A stretch of DNA of 64,000 bases. It comes from Sphingomonas sp. CCH9-E2. GTDB lineage: Bacteria > Pseudomonadota > Alphaproteobacteria > Sphingomonadales > Sphingomonadaceae. The position numbers and the translations under genes are program-made. The stretch lies in the NCBI RefSeq assembly GCF_001557215.1, contig NZ_LSJM01000454.1, positions 1-64,000 on the forward strand, written 5' to 3'. Positions 23,268 to 31,496 of the stretch are shown piece by piece (position 1 is the first letter of the stretch; every line of letters begins with the position of its first letter). The notes beneath the pieces were generated by a model. It was not told the origin of the DNA and did not search any database. It saw nothing but the letters and a program-made list of their open reading frames with translations.

Positions 23268-24068
23268 TTATCTCAGCGAAAGGAGCAGGATTGCGACCAT
23301 ACCGAGCGCGATTCGGTACCAGGCGAAGGGCGCAAAGCCGAAGCGCCCGACGATTTTCACGAACGCCTTCACCACCAGCAGCGCGACGATGAACGACACC
23401 CCAAGCCCGATCGCGATCCCGCCCAGATCGTCGGCGTTCAGCAGGTCGCGGTCCTTGTAGAGCGAATAGGCGGTCGCTCCTGCCATGGTCGGCACGGCGA
23501 GGAAGAAGCTGAACTCCGCGGCCGTCTTGCGCTCCACGCCCATCAGCAACGCGCCCATGATCGTCGCGCCCGATCGGCTGACGCCCGGGATCATCGCGAT
23601 GCACTGGACCAGCCCGATCGCGACCGCGGTGGGCAGCGGCATCGTCTCGACCCGCTCGACCTTCACCACCTTCACCATCCGCTCGATCACCAGGATCGCG
23701 ATGCCGCCGACGATCAGCGCGACCGCGACGGTCATCGGCGACTGGATCAGCTGGCGGATTCCCTCATAGGCGACCGCGCCGATCAGCATCGCGGGCAGAA
23801 AGCCGATCAGGATATTGCGCGTGAACCAGATCGCCTCGCGCTCGCCACGCATCAACCCCATGCCGATGCCCCAGAAGCGCCGCCAATAGGCGACCAGCAC
23901 CGCGAGGATCGCGCCAAGCTGGATCGCAACCTTGAACGCGACCGATCCTTCGCCGGTAAAGCCGAGCAGCTCGCCCGCGAGGATCAGGTGCCCGGTCGAC
24001 GACACGGGCAGGAATTCGGTCAACCCCTCGATGATGCCGAGGATGATGTAGATCGCGATATCGCCCAC
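23268..24068 (-). CDS. uppP: Undecaprenyl-diphosphatase
   Basis: A 266-residue polytopic membrane phosphatase that recycles the undecaprenyl carrier for peptidoglycan synthesis; it is also called BacA for bacitracin resistance. Both active-site motifs are present: EGLTEFLPVSSTGHL and PGVSRSGATI. Length and hydrophobic pattern are normal. It follows the NDUFA9-like gene by 57 bases on the same strand and may be co-transcribed. Confidence 0.96.
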   Translation of the reverse strand: MGDIAIYIILGIIEGLTEFLPVSSTGHLILAGELLGFTGEGSVAFKVAIQLGAILAVLVAYWRRFWGIGMGLMRGEREAIWFTRNILIGFLPAMLIGAVAYEGIRQLIQSPMTVAVALIVGGIAILVIERMVKVVKVERVETMPLPTAVAIGLVQCIAMIPGVSRSGATIMGALLMGVERKTAAEFSFFLAVPTMAGATAYSLYKDRDLLNADDLGGIAIGLGVSFIVALLVVKAFVKIVGRFGFAPFAWYRIALGMVAILLLSLR

Positions 24069-24125
24069 GGCGCGCTCCCCCTGCCGGGCGCGCGCCCGGC
24101 TATTCTACTGTGCCGGATGTGGCGG

Positions 24126-25055
24126 TCAGGCGTGGCGCGCGTCGGCGAACCGCCCATGTTTGCGATATTGCACCAGCCAGTGCGGCGCGACCGCGCCCAG
24201 CGGGGTCGGCGCGATATCGAACGCGGCAAGGCCCTCGCCCGATGCGATATTGTCCTGCTGCAGCATCAGCCACTGGTCCCAGCTGATCGGCGCTCCGGGC
24301 AGGAAACCGAGCGATGCCAGCGCCGCACCGGCGAAGTCGGGGAGCTCGACCACCGGCTTGTCGCGCCCGATTGCGCCGAGCAGCCAGCGGTGGAACTGGG
24401 TAAAGGTCATCACGTCCGGCCCGCCCAGCTCGATCGTCTGGCCGGCATAGCGCGTCGGCTCGGCAATCGCGCGCGTCACGGCCTGCGCGACATCGGCGAC
24501 CCAGACCGGCTGGATCTTGGTCCCGCCCTTGAGCACCGGGACGAACGGCAGCGACGCGGCGAGCGCGGCGAAGCGGTTCACGAACTGATCCTCGCGCCCG
24601 AACATCAGGCTGGGGCGCAGGATCGTGGCGGACGGGAAGGCGGCGCGCACCGCCGCCTCGCCATCGCCCTTCGACCGGCCATAGGCCGACGGCGAGTCGC
24701 TATCGGCGCCGATCGCGGACATCTGAACGAAGCTGGTCGCGCCCGCTTCGGCGGCGGCCTTGGCGGCGTTGCCCGATCCGCGCGCATTGACTGCGTCCAT
24801 GCGGCTGCCGAACACGCCGACCAGATTGACCACCGCGTCCGATCCAGCAACCGCGCGCGCCAGGCTGTCCGGGCGGGTCACATCGGCGGCAACGAACTGG
24901 GTCTGGCCGAGGCCACCCAGCGGCTTCAGGAACCACGCCGCGCGGGGATCGCGCTGCGCGATCCGCACCCGCGCGCCGGCCTTGAGCAGGCTCTGCGCGA
25001 TATAGCGTCCGGCAAAACCGCCGCCGCCGATCAACGTCACCAGCTTGTCCTTCAT
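24126..25055 (-). CDS. NAD(P)-binding reductase, complex I NDUFA9-like subfamily
   Basis: A 309-residue extended SDR-like protein with the glycine motif LIGGGGFAGRYIAQSL and YGRSK in the active-site position. Its sequence pattern (LRPSLMFGREDQFVNRFA, then IQPVWVADVAQAV) matches the alphaproteobacterial relatives of the complex I accessory subunit NDUFA9. Many members are structural rather than catalytic. The ATG at 25055 (MKDKLVTLIGG) is the first sensible start; the in-frame extension above it is antisense to pdxH. It is divergent from pdxH. Confidence 0.88.
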   Translation of the reverse strand: MKDKLVTLIGGGGFAGRYIAQSLLKAGARVRIAQRDPRAAWFLKPLGGLGQTQFVAADVTRPDSLARAVAGSDAVVNLVGVFGSRMDAVNARGSGNAAKAAAEAGATSFVQMSAIGADSDSPSAYGRSKGDGEAAVRAAFPSATILRPSLMFGREDQFVNRFAALAASLPFVPVLKGGTKIQPVWVADVAQAVTRAIAEPTRYAGQTIELGGPDVMTFTQFHRWLLGAIGRDKPVVELPDFAGAALASLGFLPGAPISWDQWLMLQQDNIASGEGLAAFDIAPTPLGAVAPHWLVQYRKHGRFADARHA

Positions 25056-25175
25056 CGCGTCCTCGAACAATTTGACTACAGCTTGCGATCCCCATGCCGC
25101 GCGCTGCACCAAAGGGCAATGCCGCGATCGCCGTTCCCCCTCCCGTTCGGCGCGCCAAGGGTCTATGGCGACGGC

Positions 25176-25754
25176 ATGACCGACGATCCCTTTGCCCTGT
25201 TCGACGCCTGGTATCGTGAGGCGCGCACGACCGAGATCAATGATTCCAACGCAATGGCCTTGGCCACGGTGAGCCCCGATGGTCAGCCGTCGGTGCGCAT
25301 GGTGCTGCTGAAAGGGCACGGGCCGGAAGGCTTCACCTTCTATACCAACCGCGAAGGGCGCAAGGCGGCTGAGCTGGAGGCGACACCGCGCGCGGCCCTG
25401 CTGTTCCACTGGAAGTCGCTGCGCCGCCAGATCCGCATCGAAGGGCCGGTGAGCCGCGTGAGCGACGCCGAATCCGACGCCTATTTCGCCACGCGCAGCC
25501 GCGACTCGCAGCTCGGCGCCTGGGCCAGCGACCAGTCGCGCCCGCTCGCCGATCGCGCGACCTTCGAAGCGCGCTTCGCGGAGATGCAGGCGCGTTTCGA
25601 AGGTGGCGATGTGCCACGCCCACCGCATTGGGGCGGCTATCGCGTCGCGCCGGAACGGATCGAATTCTGGCTCGACCGCGAACACCGGCTGCACGAACGC
25701 CGCGTGTTCAAGCGCAACGGCGATGGTTGGGACGAAGGGATGCTCTACCCATGA
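25176..25754 (+). CDS. pdxH: Pyridoxamine 5'-phosphate oxidase
   Basis: A 192-residue FMN enzyme that forms pyridoxal 5'-phosphate from its pyridoxamine or pyridoxine form. The family pattern is clear: AMALATVSPDGQPSVRMVLL, FYTNREGRKA, LLFHWKSLRRQIRIEG, and the C-terminal PPHWGGYRVAPERIEFW with RLHERRVF. The start at 25176 is chosen by homology. The stop overlaps the ATG of the CDF gene (ATGA). Confidence 0.95.
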   Translation: MTDDPFALFDAWYREARTTEINDSNAMALATVSPDGQPSVRMVLLKGHGPEGFTFYTNREGRKAAELEATPRAALLFHWKSLRRQIRIEGPVSRVSDAESDAYFATRSRDSQLGAWASDQSRPLADRATFEARFAEMQARFEGGDVPRPPHWGGYRVAPERIEFWLDREHRLHERRVFKRNGDGWDEGMLYP

Positions 25755-26659
25755 GCGCCACCCCGACCCGGGCAGCGATTGCCAGCGTTTGCGCGGCACT
25801 GCTGCTGGGCGGGCTCAAGGCCTATGCCGCATGGACGACGGGCTCGGTGGCGATGCTAGCCAGCCTGTCGGATTCGGTACTCGACCTGATTGCGTCGCTG
25901 GTGACGCTCGCCGGAGTGCGCATTGCGGCTCAGCCGGCGGACGCGAAGCACCGTTTCGGCCATGGCAAGGCGGAAGCCTTGGCGGCTTTGTTTCAGGTGC
26001 TGCTGATCTCCGCCTCCGCCACCTTCATCGCGGTCCGCGCGATCGAGCGGTTGGCGAGCGGCGAGGTCGCGGCCGATCCCGAAGCGGGGATCGTCGTCTC
26101 GGTCATCGCGATCGGGGTGACTTTGCTGCTCACCGCCTATCAGGCGCGCGCCATCGCCGCGAGCGGGTCGATCGCGATCCGCACCGACCGGCTACATTAT
26201 CAGTCGGACCTGCTGCTCAATTCCGGTGTGATCGCCGCGCTCGTGCTCGAATCGGTGCTGCAGCTGCGCGGCGCCGATCCGCTGTTCGGCATTGGCATCG
26301 CGCTGTGGTTGCTGTGGGGCGCATGGCACGCGGCGAGCGACGCGATCGGGCAGCTGATGGACCGCGAATGGCCGGAGGAGAAGCGACGCGCCTTCATCAC
26401 CTGCGCCGCCGCGATCCCGGGCTTCGAAAGCCTGCACGACCTGCGCACCCGCACCAGCGGTGCGCAGGACTTCGCGCAATTCCATATCCATGTCCCCGCG
26501 TCGATGAGCGTCGCGCAGGCGCATGATGTGGTCGAAGCGCTCGAAGCGCGCCTCGAAGCCGAATTTCCCGGCACCGAGATCCTGATCCATGTCGATCCCG
26601 AGGGTCAGGTTGACCGCCCCGGCGAACCGCTGCGCGAAGCGAACGAGCTGAAAGGCTAG
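25751..26659 (+). CDS. Cation diffusion facilitator (FieF-type metal exporter)
   Basis: A 302-residue CDF transporter with about six membrane helices and a cytoplasmic C-terminal domain. Metal-site residues appear as SLSDSVLD in helix 2 (the family usually has HxxxD or DxxxD) and HYQSD in helix 5. The [12 protein letters not shown] loop is the CDF signature. The C-terminal domain ends with the His/Asp pattern ILIHVDPEG. Likely substrates are Fe(II) or Zn(II), exported by proton antiport. It is translationally coupled to pdxH, and its stop overlaps the convergent mnmA by 4 bases. Confidence 0.92.
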   Translation: MSATPTRAAIASVCAALLLGGLKAYAAWTTGSVAMLASLSDSVLDLIASLVTLAGVRIAAQPADAKHRFGHGKAEALAALFQVLLISASATFIAVRAIERLASGEVAADPEAGIVVSVIAIGVTLLLTAYQARAIAASGSIAIRTDRLHYQSDLLLNSGVIAALVLESVLQLRGADPLFGIGIALWLLWGAWHAASDAIGQLMDREWPEEKRRAFITCAAAIPGFESLHDLRTRTSGAQDFAQFHIHVPASMSVAQAHDVVEALEARLEAEFPGTEILIHVDPEGQVDRPGEPLREANELKG

Positions 26660-27777
26660 GCCGCGACCATCTCCGCGCGCCGGGTTTCTGCGATCCAGCC
26701 ACCGCCGAGCACGCGTTCGCCGGCATAGAGCACCGCCGCCTGTCCCGGCGCGACGCCATATTCGGGCGCGGCGAACACCACCTGGTCCCCCTCCAGGCGT
26801 GCCGGAACCGGGCGCGCCATCGATCGCACCTTGGCGGTCAGCGGGCCCTTATGGCTCCCGCCGATCCAGTTCAGCCCCTCGATCCGCGCCGCGCTGACGG
26901 CAAGCGCGGACTTGGGACCCACCACCACCTCGCGCGTCGCGGGATCGAGCCGCAGGACATAGAGCGGCTCAGGGCTGCCACCGATTTCGAGCCCCCGGCG
27001 CTGGCCGACGGTGAAATGGATCAACCCCTTGTGCTCGCCCAGCGTGTTCCCCGCCTCGTCGACGATTGCGCCGGCGGTATCGGCTTCGGGCCGCAGCTTC
27101 TTGACCAGCCGGGCATAGTCGCCATCGGGGACGAAGCAGATGTCCTGGCTGTCGGGCTTGCCCGCCACGCCCAGACCGATCTCAGCCGCAATCTCGCGCA
27201 CGCGCGCCTTGGGCAGGCCGCCCAGCGGGAATCGCAGGAACTCCAGCTGCGCGCCGGTGGTCGCGAACAGGAAGTAGCTCTGGTCACGTGCCGGGTCGGC
27301 GCCCTTGTGCAGCTCCGGCCCCTCCGGCCCCTCGACCCGCTGGACATAATGACCGGTGGCAAGGCAGTCGGCACCCAGATCGCGGGCGAGCGCGAACAGA
27401 TCGGTGAATTTCGGCCCCATATTGCATTTGACGCACGGGATCGGCGTACGCCCGGCAAGATAGGTGTCGGCAAAATCGTCGATCACCGTCTCGCGAAAGC
27501 TGCTTTCGTGATCGAACACATAATGCGCGATGCCAAGCCGGTCGCACACCGCGCGCGCGTCGCGAATGTCGCGCCCGGCGCAGCAGCTGCCCGCGCGCCC
27601 CACCGCTTCGCCATGATCATAGAGCTGCAGCGTCACGCCGATCGTCTCCGCCCCGGTGCGCGCGGCGAGCGCGGCCACCACCGAGCTGTCGACCCCGCCC
27701 GACATGGCGACGACGATCCGCCGCTGCGCGAGCGGCCCTGACAGCTGAAAATCTCCGGCAAACATTGCCGCGCACAT
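26656..27777 (-). CDS. mnmA: tRNA-specific 2-thiouridylase
   Basis: A 373-residue enzyme that adds sulfur to U34 of tRNA-Lys, Glu and Gln. The ATP pyrophosphatase P-loop is [10 protein letters not shown]. The catalytic Cys pair is expected in PCVKCN and SQDICF, and both are present. The [10 protein letters not shown] motif is also conserved. The start at 27777 (MCAAMFAG) was chosen over an in-frame extension of about 90 residues that is Arg-rich; the ATG at 27765 is possible. Confidence 0.94.
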   Translation of the reverse strand: MCAAMFAGDFQLSGPLAQRRIVVAMSGGVDSSVVAALAARTGAETIGVTLQLYDHGEAVGRAGSCCAGRDIRDARAVCDRLGIAHYVFDHESSFRETVIDDFADTYLAGRTPIPCVKCNMGPKFTDLFALARDLGADCLATGHYVQRVEGPEGPELHKGADPARDQSYFLFATTGAQLEFLRFPLGGLPKARVREIAAEIGLGVAGKPDSQDICFVPDGDYARLVKKLRPEADTAGAIVDEAGNTLGEHKGLIHFTVGQRRGLEIGGSPEPLYVLRLDPATREVVVGPKSALAVSAARIEGLNWIGGSHKGPLTAKVRSMARPVPARLEGDQVVFAAPEYGVAPGQAAVLYAGERVLGGGWIAETRRAEMVAA

Positions 27778-28204
27778 AGGAGTTTCACGGGGGCGATGCA
27801 AAATCGCTGTATTTACCGGGCTTTCAGCCTTCGTGCGTAAACGGGGTCGGATGAGTTCGACCGACCACAGCAGGCTCCAGTGGATCTGAGCTACCGATTC
27901 GACCGCGACGTCGCGGCGACGCCGGTCGCCGCGCCGGTCGCCGTGCTGCTCGCGGCGGCGGCAGTGCGGCAGTCGGCAAGCCCGACCGCGCGGCTGCAGA
28001 TCCGGCTCGACCGGCTGACGCCGGTGCACGGCCTGCTCGCACCGGCGCATGGCGCGTTCAACCTGGCGGTCGAGCGCGCGCTAACCCGGTGGCAAGTTCG
28101 ATGAAGGCGCCATTTACCGTGCCGTTTAGGCGAAGCGAAATCCGCGGACGCTATCACGGGTTTCAGACGCAGTTGGGGACCCCCCGCCCTGATCGAGGTA
28201 TTGA
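27778..28204. other. Intergenic region upstream of mnmA and sciP
   Basis: This stretch must hold the divergent promoters of mnmA and sciP. A 74-codon frame on the plus strand (27880-28104, GTG start) is Ala/Arg/Val-rich and has no ribosome site; I do not count it as a gene. One GANTC site (GATTC near 27896) is present, of the kind read by CcrM in this class. No TTAA-N7-TTAA CtrA site is seen. Confidence 0.4.
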
Positions 28205-28504
28205 ATGATTGAGAACCAGAAGATCCGTCCAGCGAAAGTGATCGGCCCGCTCGGCGAGCCGCTGACGCTCGATTCGCTGCCGCCGCCCGAAACCACCCGC
28301 TGGGTCGTGCGCCGCAAGGCGGAGGTCGTTGCTGCGGTCAATGGCGGCCTGCTCAGCATCGACGAAGTGTGCGAGCGCTACGGCCTGACGGTCGAGGAAT
28401 TCGCCGGGTGGCAGCGCGCGATCGATCGCTCGGGCATGCCCGGCCTGCGCGTGACGCGGATCCAGCACTACAAGTCGCTCTACGAGCGCCAGCAGAAATA
28501 CTGA
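28205..28504 (+). CDS. sciP: CtrA inhibitor SciP (DUF1153)
   Basis: A 99-residue helix-turn-helix protein matching the DUF1153/SciP family almost throughout: IGPLGEPLTLDSLPPP, TTRWVVRRKAEVVAAV, then a helix-turn-helix around LSIDEVCERYGLTVEEF, and RVTRIQHYKSLY at the end. In Caulobacter, SciP binds the cell-cycle regulator CtrA and DNA to repress CtrA targets. This supports the alphaproteobacterial assignment. It is monocistronic by context. Confidence 0.93.
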   Translation: MIENQKIRPAKVIGPLGEPLTLDSLPPPETTRWVVRRKAEVVAAVNGGLLSIDEVCERYGLTVEEFAGWQRAIDRSGMPGLRVTRIQHYKSLYERQQKY

Positions 28505-28571
28505 AATGATGCCGGCGGCATAGCCGGATTCTGACCAGCTCTCCCATCCGCCCGCGCCTCAAAACGCGGGC

Positions 28572-28597
28572 GGAACCATTTTCGGGCTTTGCGCGTC
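28572..28597 (+). promoter_or_regulatory. Possible EcfG-type general stress promoter
   Basis: GGAAC (28572-28576) is followed after 17 bases by CGTC, one base off the alphaproteobacterial EcfG consensus (GGAAC, N16-17, CGTT). It lies about 50 bases before the start of a GlsB/YeaQ stress membrane protein, a plausible target. Confidence 0.45.
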
Positions 28598-28647
28598 TTC
28601 GCTTCACATCGTCCGTGCGACTTGCGGACGTCACAGTGGAGGACGAC

Positions 28648-28908
28648 ATGGACCTGGTTGGACTGATTGTCTGGCTCGTAATCGGCGGCGTGGTCGGCTG
28701 GCTCGCCAGCCTGGTGATGCGCACCGACGCCCAGCAGGGCATCCTGCTCAATATCGTCGTCGGCATTGTCGGCGCATTCATCGGCGGCCTGCTGTTCGGC
28801 GGCTCGATCAACAGTGCGATCACCGTGATGACCTTCGTGTCGTCGCTGGTTGGTGCGATCATCCTGCTCGCGATCGTCAATCTCGTGCGTCGCGGTTCGG
28901 TGCGCTGA
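28648..28908 (+). CDS. GlsB/YeaQ/YmgE-family stress membrane protein
   Basis: An 86-residue protein with three hydrophobic, Gly-rich segments. The GWLASLVMR, IVVGIVGAFIGGLLF and LVGAIILLAIVNLVRR patterns are those of the transglycosylase-associated (YeaQ/GlsB) family, whose members are small inner membrane proteins induced by stress; their biochemical role is unknown. GGAGG sits 5 bases before the ATG at 28648. A terminator follows. Confidence 0.9.
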   Translation: MDLVGLIVWLVIGGVVGWLASLVMRTDAQQGILLNIVVGIVGAFIGGLLFGGSINSAITVMTFVSSLVGAIILLAIVNLVRRGSVR

Positions 28909-28930
28909 GTTTAGCTACCCTCGAGAATCA

Positions 28931-28964
28931 AAAGGGGCCGTCCCGATGGGGCGGCCCCTTTTCT
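28931..28964. terminator. Bidirectional intrinsic terminator
   Basis: A strong stem (AAAGGGGCCG / CGGCCCCTTT) has an A-tract on one side and TTTTC on the other. It separates the convergent GlsB and SIMPL genes and would work for both strands. Confidence 0.9.
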
Positions 28965-29675
28965 TTACTTGAGCAGGAAGCGGATGCGGACGTTCGCGCT
29001 CACCTGCTGCTCACCCGGTGCGATCTGGGTTGAGTCCTTCGCTTCTGCGCGGACCATATATCCCGGAACCGGTCCCGGCGCGCCGCCGTCGCTGCCTTCG
29101 CTGACCATCAGGATACGGTCGACCTTCATGCCAAGCGCACCGGCGTAAAGGTTGGCGCGCTCGCGGGCGCGTTTCACCGCATCGACGCGGGCCGCATCCA
29201 TCGCCGAATCGATCGCATCGATCGTCAGGCTGGGTCCGTCGATCTGGTTCGCGCCCTGCTTGACCAGCGTGTCGAGGATCGTGCCGCTACGTGCGATGTC
29301 GCGAAACTTCACCGACACGCTGTTGCTCGCCTGATAACCGGTGATGACCGGCGGCTGATTGTCGGCATAGCGATATTGCGGGCTGAGCGAGATCGTCGCG
29401 GTCTGAATATCGCGATCGGCGATTCCCGCTGCCTTGAGCGCGGTCAGCACCGACGCCATCTGTCGCGCATTGGCCGACAGCGCCTCGGCCGCAGTCCCAC
29501 CCTGGCTGACCACGCCGGCGCGGATTACGGCAATGTCGGGCACGCGGTTGATTCGGCCCTCTGCCACCACGTCGAGCAAGGTGCCCTCGCTGACGGTGGC
29601 GATCGGCGCGGTTTGCGCGGTGGCGGCGAGCGGCACGGTTGCGGCAAGTGCGGCGGCGCTCAGCAGTCGGATCAT
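28965..29675 (-). CDS. SIMPL-domain (DUF541) periplasmic protein
   Basis: A 236-residue exported protein with a Sec signal peptide (cleavage near ATAQTAPI). The SIMPL/DUF541 pattern is clear: DVVAEGRINRVPDIAVIRAGV, LKAAGIADRDIQTATISLSP, then the DAVKRARERANLYAGALG helix and a VSANVRIRFLL end. The family forms periplasmic oligomers of unclear role (E. coli YggE is linked to oxidative stress). It lies between two GlsB-type genes. Confidence 0.9.
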   Translation of the reverse strand: MIRLLSAAALAATVPLAATAQTAPIATVSEGTLLDVVAEGRINRVPDIAVIRAGVVSQGGTAAEALSANARQMASVLTALKAAGIADRDIQTATISLSPQYRYADNQPPVITGYQASNSVSVKFRDIARSGTILDTLVKQGANQIDGPSLTIDAIDSAMDAARVDAVKRARERANLYAGALGMKVDRILMVSEGSDGGAPGPVPGYMVRAEAKDSTQIAPGEQQVSANVRIRFLLK

Positions 29676-29692
29676 CTAGTCGGGCCTTTCAC

Positions 29693-29733
29693 CAAAAAAT
29701 TGTCCCGCCGCTGCTTGGGGCAGGGCGGGACAA
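29693..29733 (-). terminator. Intrinsic terminator of the downstream GlsB-type gene
   Basis: Read on the minus strand, a 10-bp stem (TTGTCCCGCC and its complement) is followed by TTTTTT. It lies 30 bases after the stop codon of the gene at 29764-30024. Confidence 0.88.
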
Positions 29734-29763
29734 CCGGGGCTGAACGCCCCTTGCAGCCTGCGT

Positions 29764-30024
29764 TCAGCGCGTGCGGCGCGTCATGACGAGGCGGTAGAGC
29801 GCGAGCAGCACGACTGCGCCGACCGTGGCGGCGATATAGCTGTTGAGCGTGCTGGTCAGATCGAGCCCGATCGACGGCGCGACGAATCCGGCGAGCAATG
29901 CTCCGGCGATGCCGATCAGAATGGTGACGATGATACCGCGCGGATCCTTGCCCGGCATGATCAGCTTGCCAAGGACGCCGGCCACCAGGCCGATCAGGAT
30001 CCAACCGAGAATACCTTCGGGCAT
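29764..30024 (-). CDS. Second GlsB/YeaQ-family membrane protein
   Basis: An 86-residue paralogue of the protein at 28648. Its three segments include GWILIGLVAGVLGKLIMPG, IGIAGALLAGFV and AATVGAVVLLALYRLV. It keeps the PGKDP turn of the family, which the first copy lacks (RTDAQ there). An AGGAGG site sits 6 bases before the ATG, and a clear terminator follows, so it is its own transcript. Confidence 0.9.
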   Translation of the reverse strand: MPEGILGWILIGLVAGVLGKLIMPGKDPRGIIVTILIGIAGALLAGFVAPSIGLDLTSTLNSYIAATVGAVVLLALYRLVMTRRTR

Positions 30025-30178
30025 GCTTTTCCTCCTGTAGTCGCCCCCGTCCCCCGATCAGGCTGGAGCGCGCGGAGATTGCCCGATGTTCGCGGTGCTG
30101 AATACCCCCATTTGCGCGTGACTTGCGCTTGCGCGGAATCGCCAAAACGGGCATTTGGCGCGCACCTGAAAACTGCCC

Positions 30179-30205
30179 TTGAGGCAAGTGACTTATTCAG
30201 ATAAT
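30179..30205 (+). promoter_or_regulatory. Possible promoter of the RND efflux operon
   Basis: TTGAGG (30179-30184) and GATAAT (30200-30205) with a 15-base spacer lie about 60 bases before the MFP gene. The spacer is short and the call is tentative. Confidence 0.3.
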
Positions 30206-30262
30206 ACAGCGCGACGGGGAGGACCCGCGCCGGCCGATGGTCGGGGGTGAAAGAGGTCGCGC

Positions 30263-31483
30263 ATGAATTACGAGGCTCGGATGTTCGGTGGGGAAGAACG
30301 GCTCGCTCTGGCGGGTGAAGGCGAAAGGCGGTCGCGTCGCAAATGGTGGATCATCGCGGGCGTGATCGCGCTCGTCGTGATCGTGGCGGCGTATTTCGCC
30401 TTTGCCGCGGGCGGGGCGGGCGACAAGGCCCAACCGGCCAAGGCGGGCGCTGCCGGCGCGGCCAAGGGCGGGCAGGGCGGCGATCGCCAGCTCCCGACCG
30501 TCACCGTCGCCGTTCCGGGCCGCAGCGATATCGCCAGCGTCATCAGCGGCACCGGCTCGCTCGCCGCGCGCCGGGAGATGCCGGTCGGCGTCGCCGGTGA
30601 AGGTGGCATGGTCACGCGCGTGCTGGTCGAGCCGGGCGATTGGGTGAATGCGGGGCAGGTGCTCGCCACCGTCGACCGTTCGGTCCAGAGCCAGACCGCT
30701 CAGTCGCAGGCCGCCAGCATCCGCGTCGCACAGGCCGACCTCAACATCGCCCAGGCCGAGCTCGATCGCGCGCAGCAACTGCTCGCGCGTGGGTTCGTGT
30801 CCAAGGCGGATATCGATCGCAAGACCGCAACCCGTGACGCCGCCGCTGCACGCGTGCGCGTTGCCCAGTCGCAGCTGTCCGAGACGCAGGCGCGCAACCG
30901 CCGCCTCGACATCCGCGCGCCCGCCGCTGGCCTGGTGCTCACTCGCGCGGTGGAGCCGGGGCAGATCGTCAGCGCCGGTTCGGGCACGCTGTTCCGCGTC
31001 GCGCAGGGCGGACAGATGGAGCTGCGCACGCAGCTGAGCGAAGCGGACCTGCAGCGCATTCCCGTCGGCGCACGCGCCGAAGTGACGCCGGTCGGCACCG
31101 ATCGCGTGTTCGTCGGCGAGGTGTGGCAGGTGTCGCCGGTCATCGACCCGCAGACGCGCCAGGGCATCGCCCGCGTCGCCCTGTCGTTCGATCGCGCGCT
31201 GCGTCCGGGCGGCTTTGCTGCTGCACGCATCGTCGCTGGCGGCGCAGTTGCCCCGCTGCTGCCGCAGTCGGCGATCCAGAGCGATGCCAAGGGCAACTAC
31301 GTCTATATCCTCAATGCCAAGGACGAGGCCGAGCGCCGCGCGGTGACCACGGGTGACGTGTCGGATACCGGCGTCGCGATCACCAGCGGGCTGGACGGAA
31401 CCGAGCGCGTGGTGCTGACCGCCGGCGCGTTCCTCAATCCGGGTCAGAAGGTCAAGCCGAACCTCACCACGCTGAAGCGTTAA
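30263..31483 (+). CDS. RND efflux pump periplasmic adaptor (membrane fusion protein)
   Basis: A 406-residue adaptor. An N-terminal membrane helix (residues 27-48) anchors it; a Gly/Ala/Lys-rich linker follows. The lipoyl halves (GVAGEGGMVTRVLVEPGDWV and IRAPAAGLVLTRAVEPGQIV type) flank an alpha-helical hairpin, then the beta-barrel and membrane-proximal domains. It links the inner membrane pump to an outer membrane channel. The permease gene starts 13 bases after its stop. No channel gene is in the operon. Confidence 0.94.
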   Translation: MNYEARMFGGEERLALAGEGERRSRRKWWIIAGVIALVVIVAAYFAFAAGGAGDKAQPAKAGAAGAAKGGQGGDRQLPTVTVAVPGRSDIASVISGTGSLAARREMPVGVAGEGGMVTRVLVEPGDWVNAGQVLATVDRSVQSQTAQSQAASIRVAQADLNIAQAELDRAQQLLARGFVSKADIDRKTATRDAAAARVRVAQSQLSETQARNRRLDIRAPAAGLVLTRAVEPGQIVSAGSGTLFRVAQGGQMELRTQLSEADLQRIPVGARAEVTPVGTDRVFVGEVWQVSPVIDPQTRQGIARVALSFDRALRPGGFAAARIVAGGAVAPLLPQSAIQSDAKGNYVYILNAKDEAERRAVTTGDVSDTGVAITSGLDGTERVVLTAGAFLNPGQKVKPNLTTLKR

Positions 31484-31496
31484 GGGACAACGGGAC

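Noticed and set aside
23220..25175. A long in-frame extension before pdxH
   Set aside because: It is antisense to uppP and the NDUFA9-like gene; PdxH homology begins only at about 25176.
27880..28104. A 74-codon plus-strand frame with GTG start
   Set aside because: It has no ribosome site, has biased composition, and occupies the likely mnmA/sciP promoter region.
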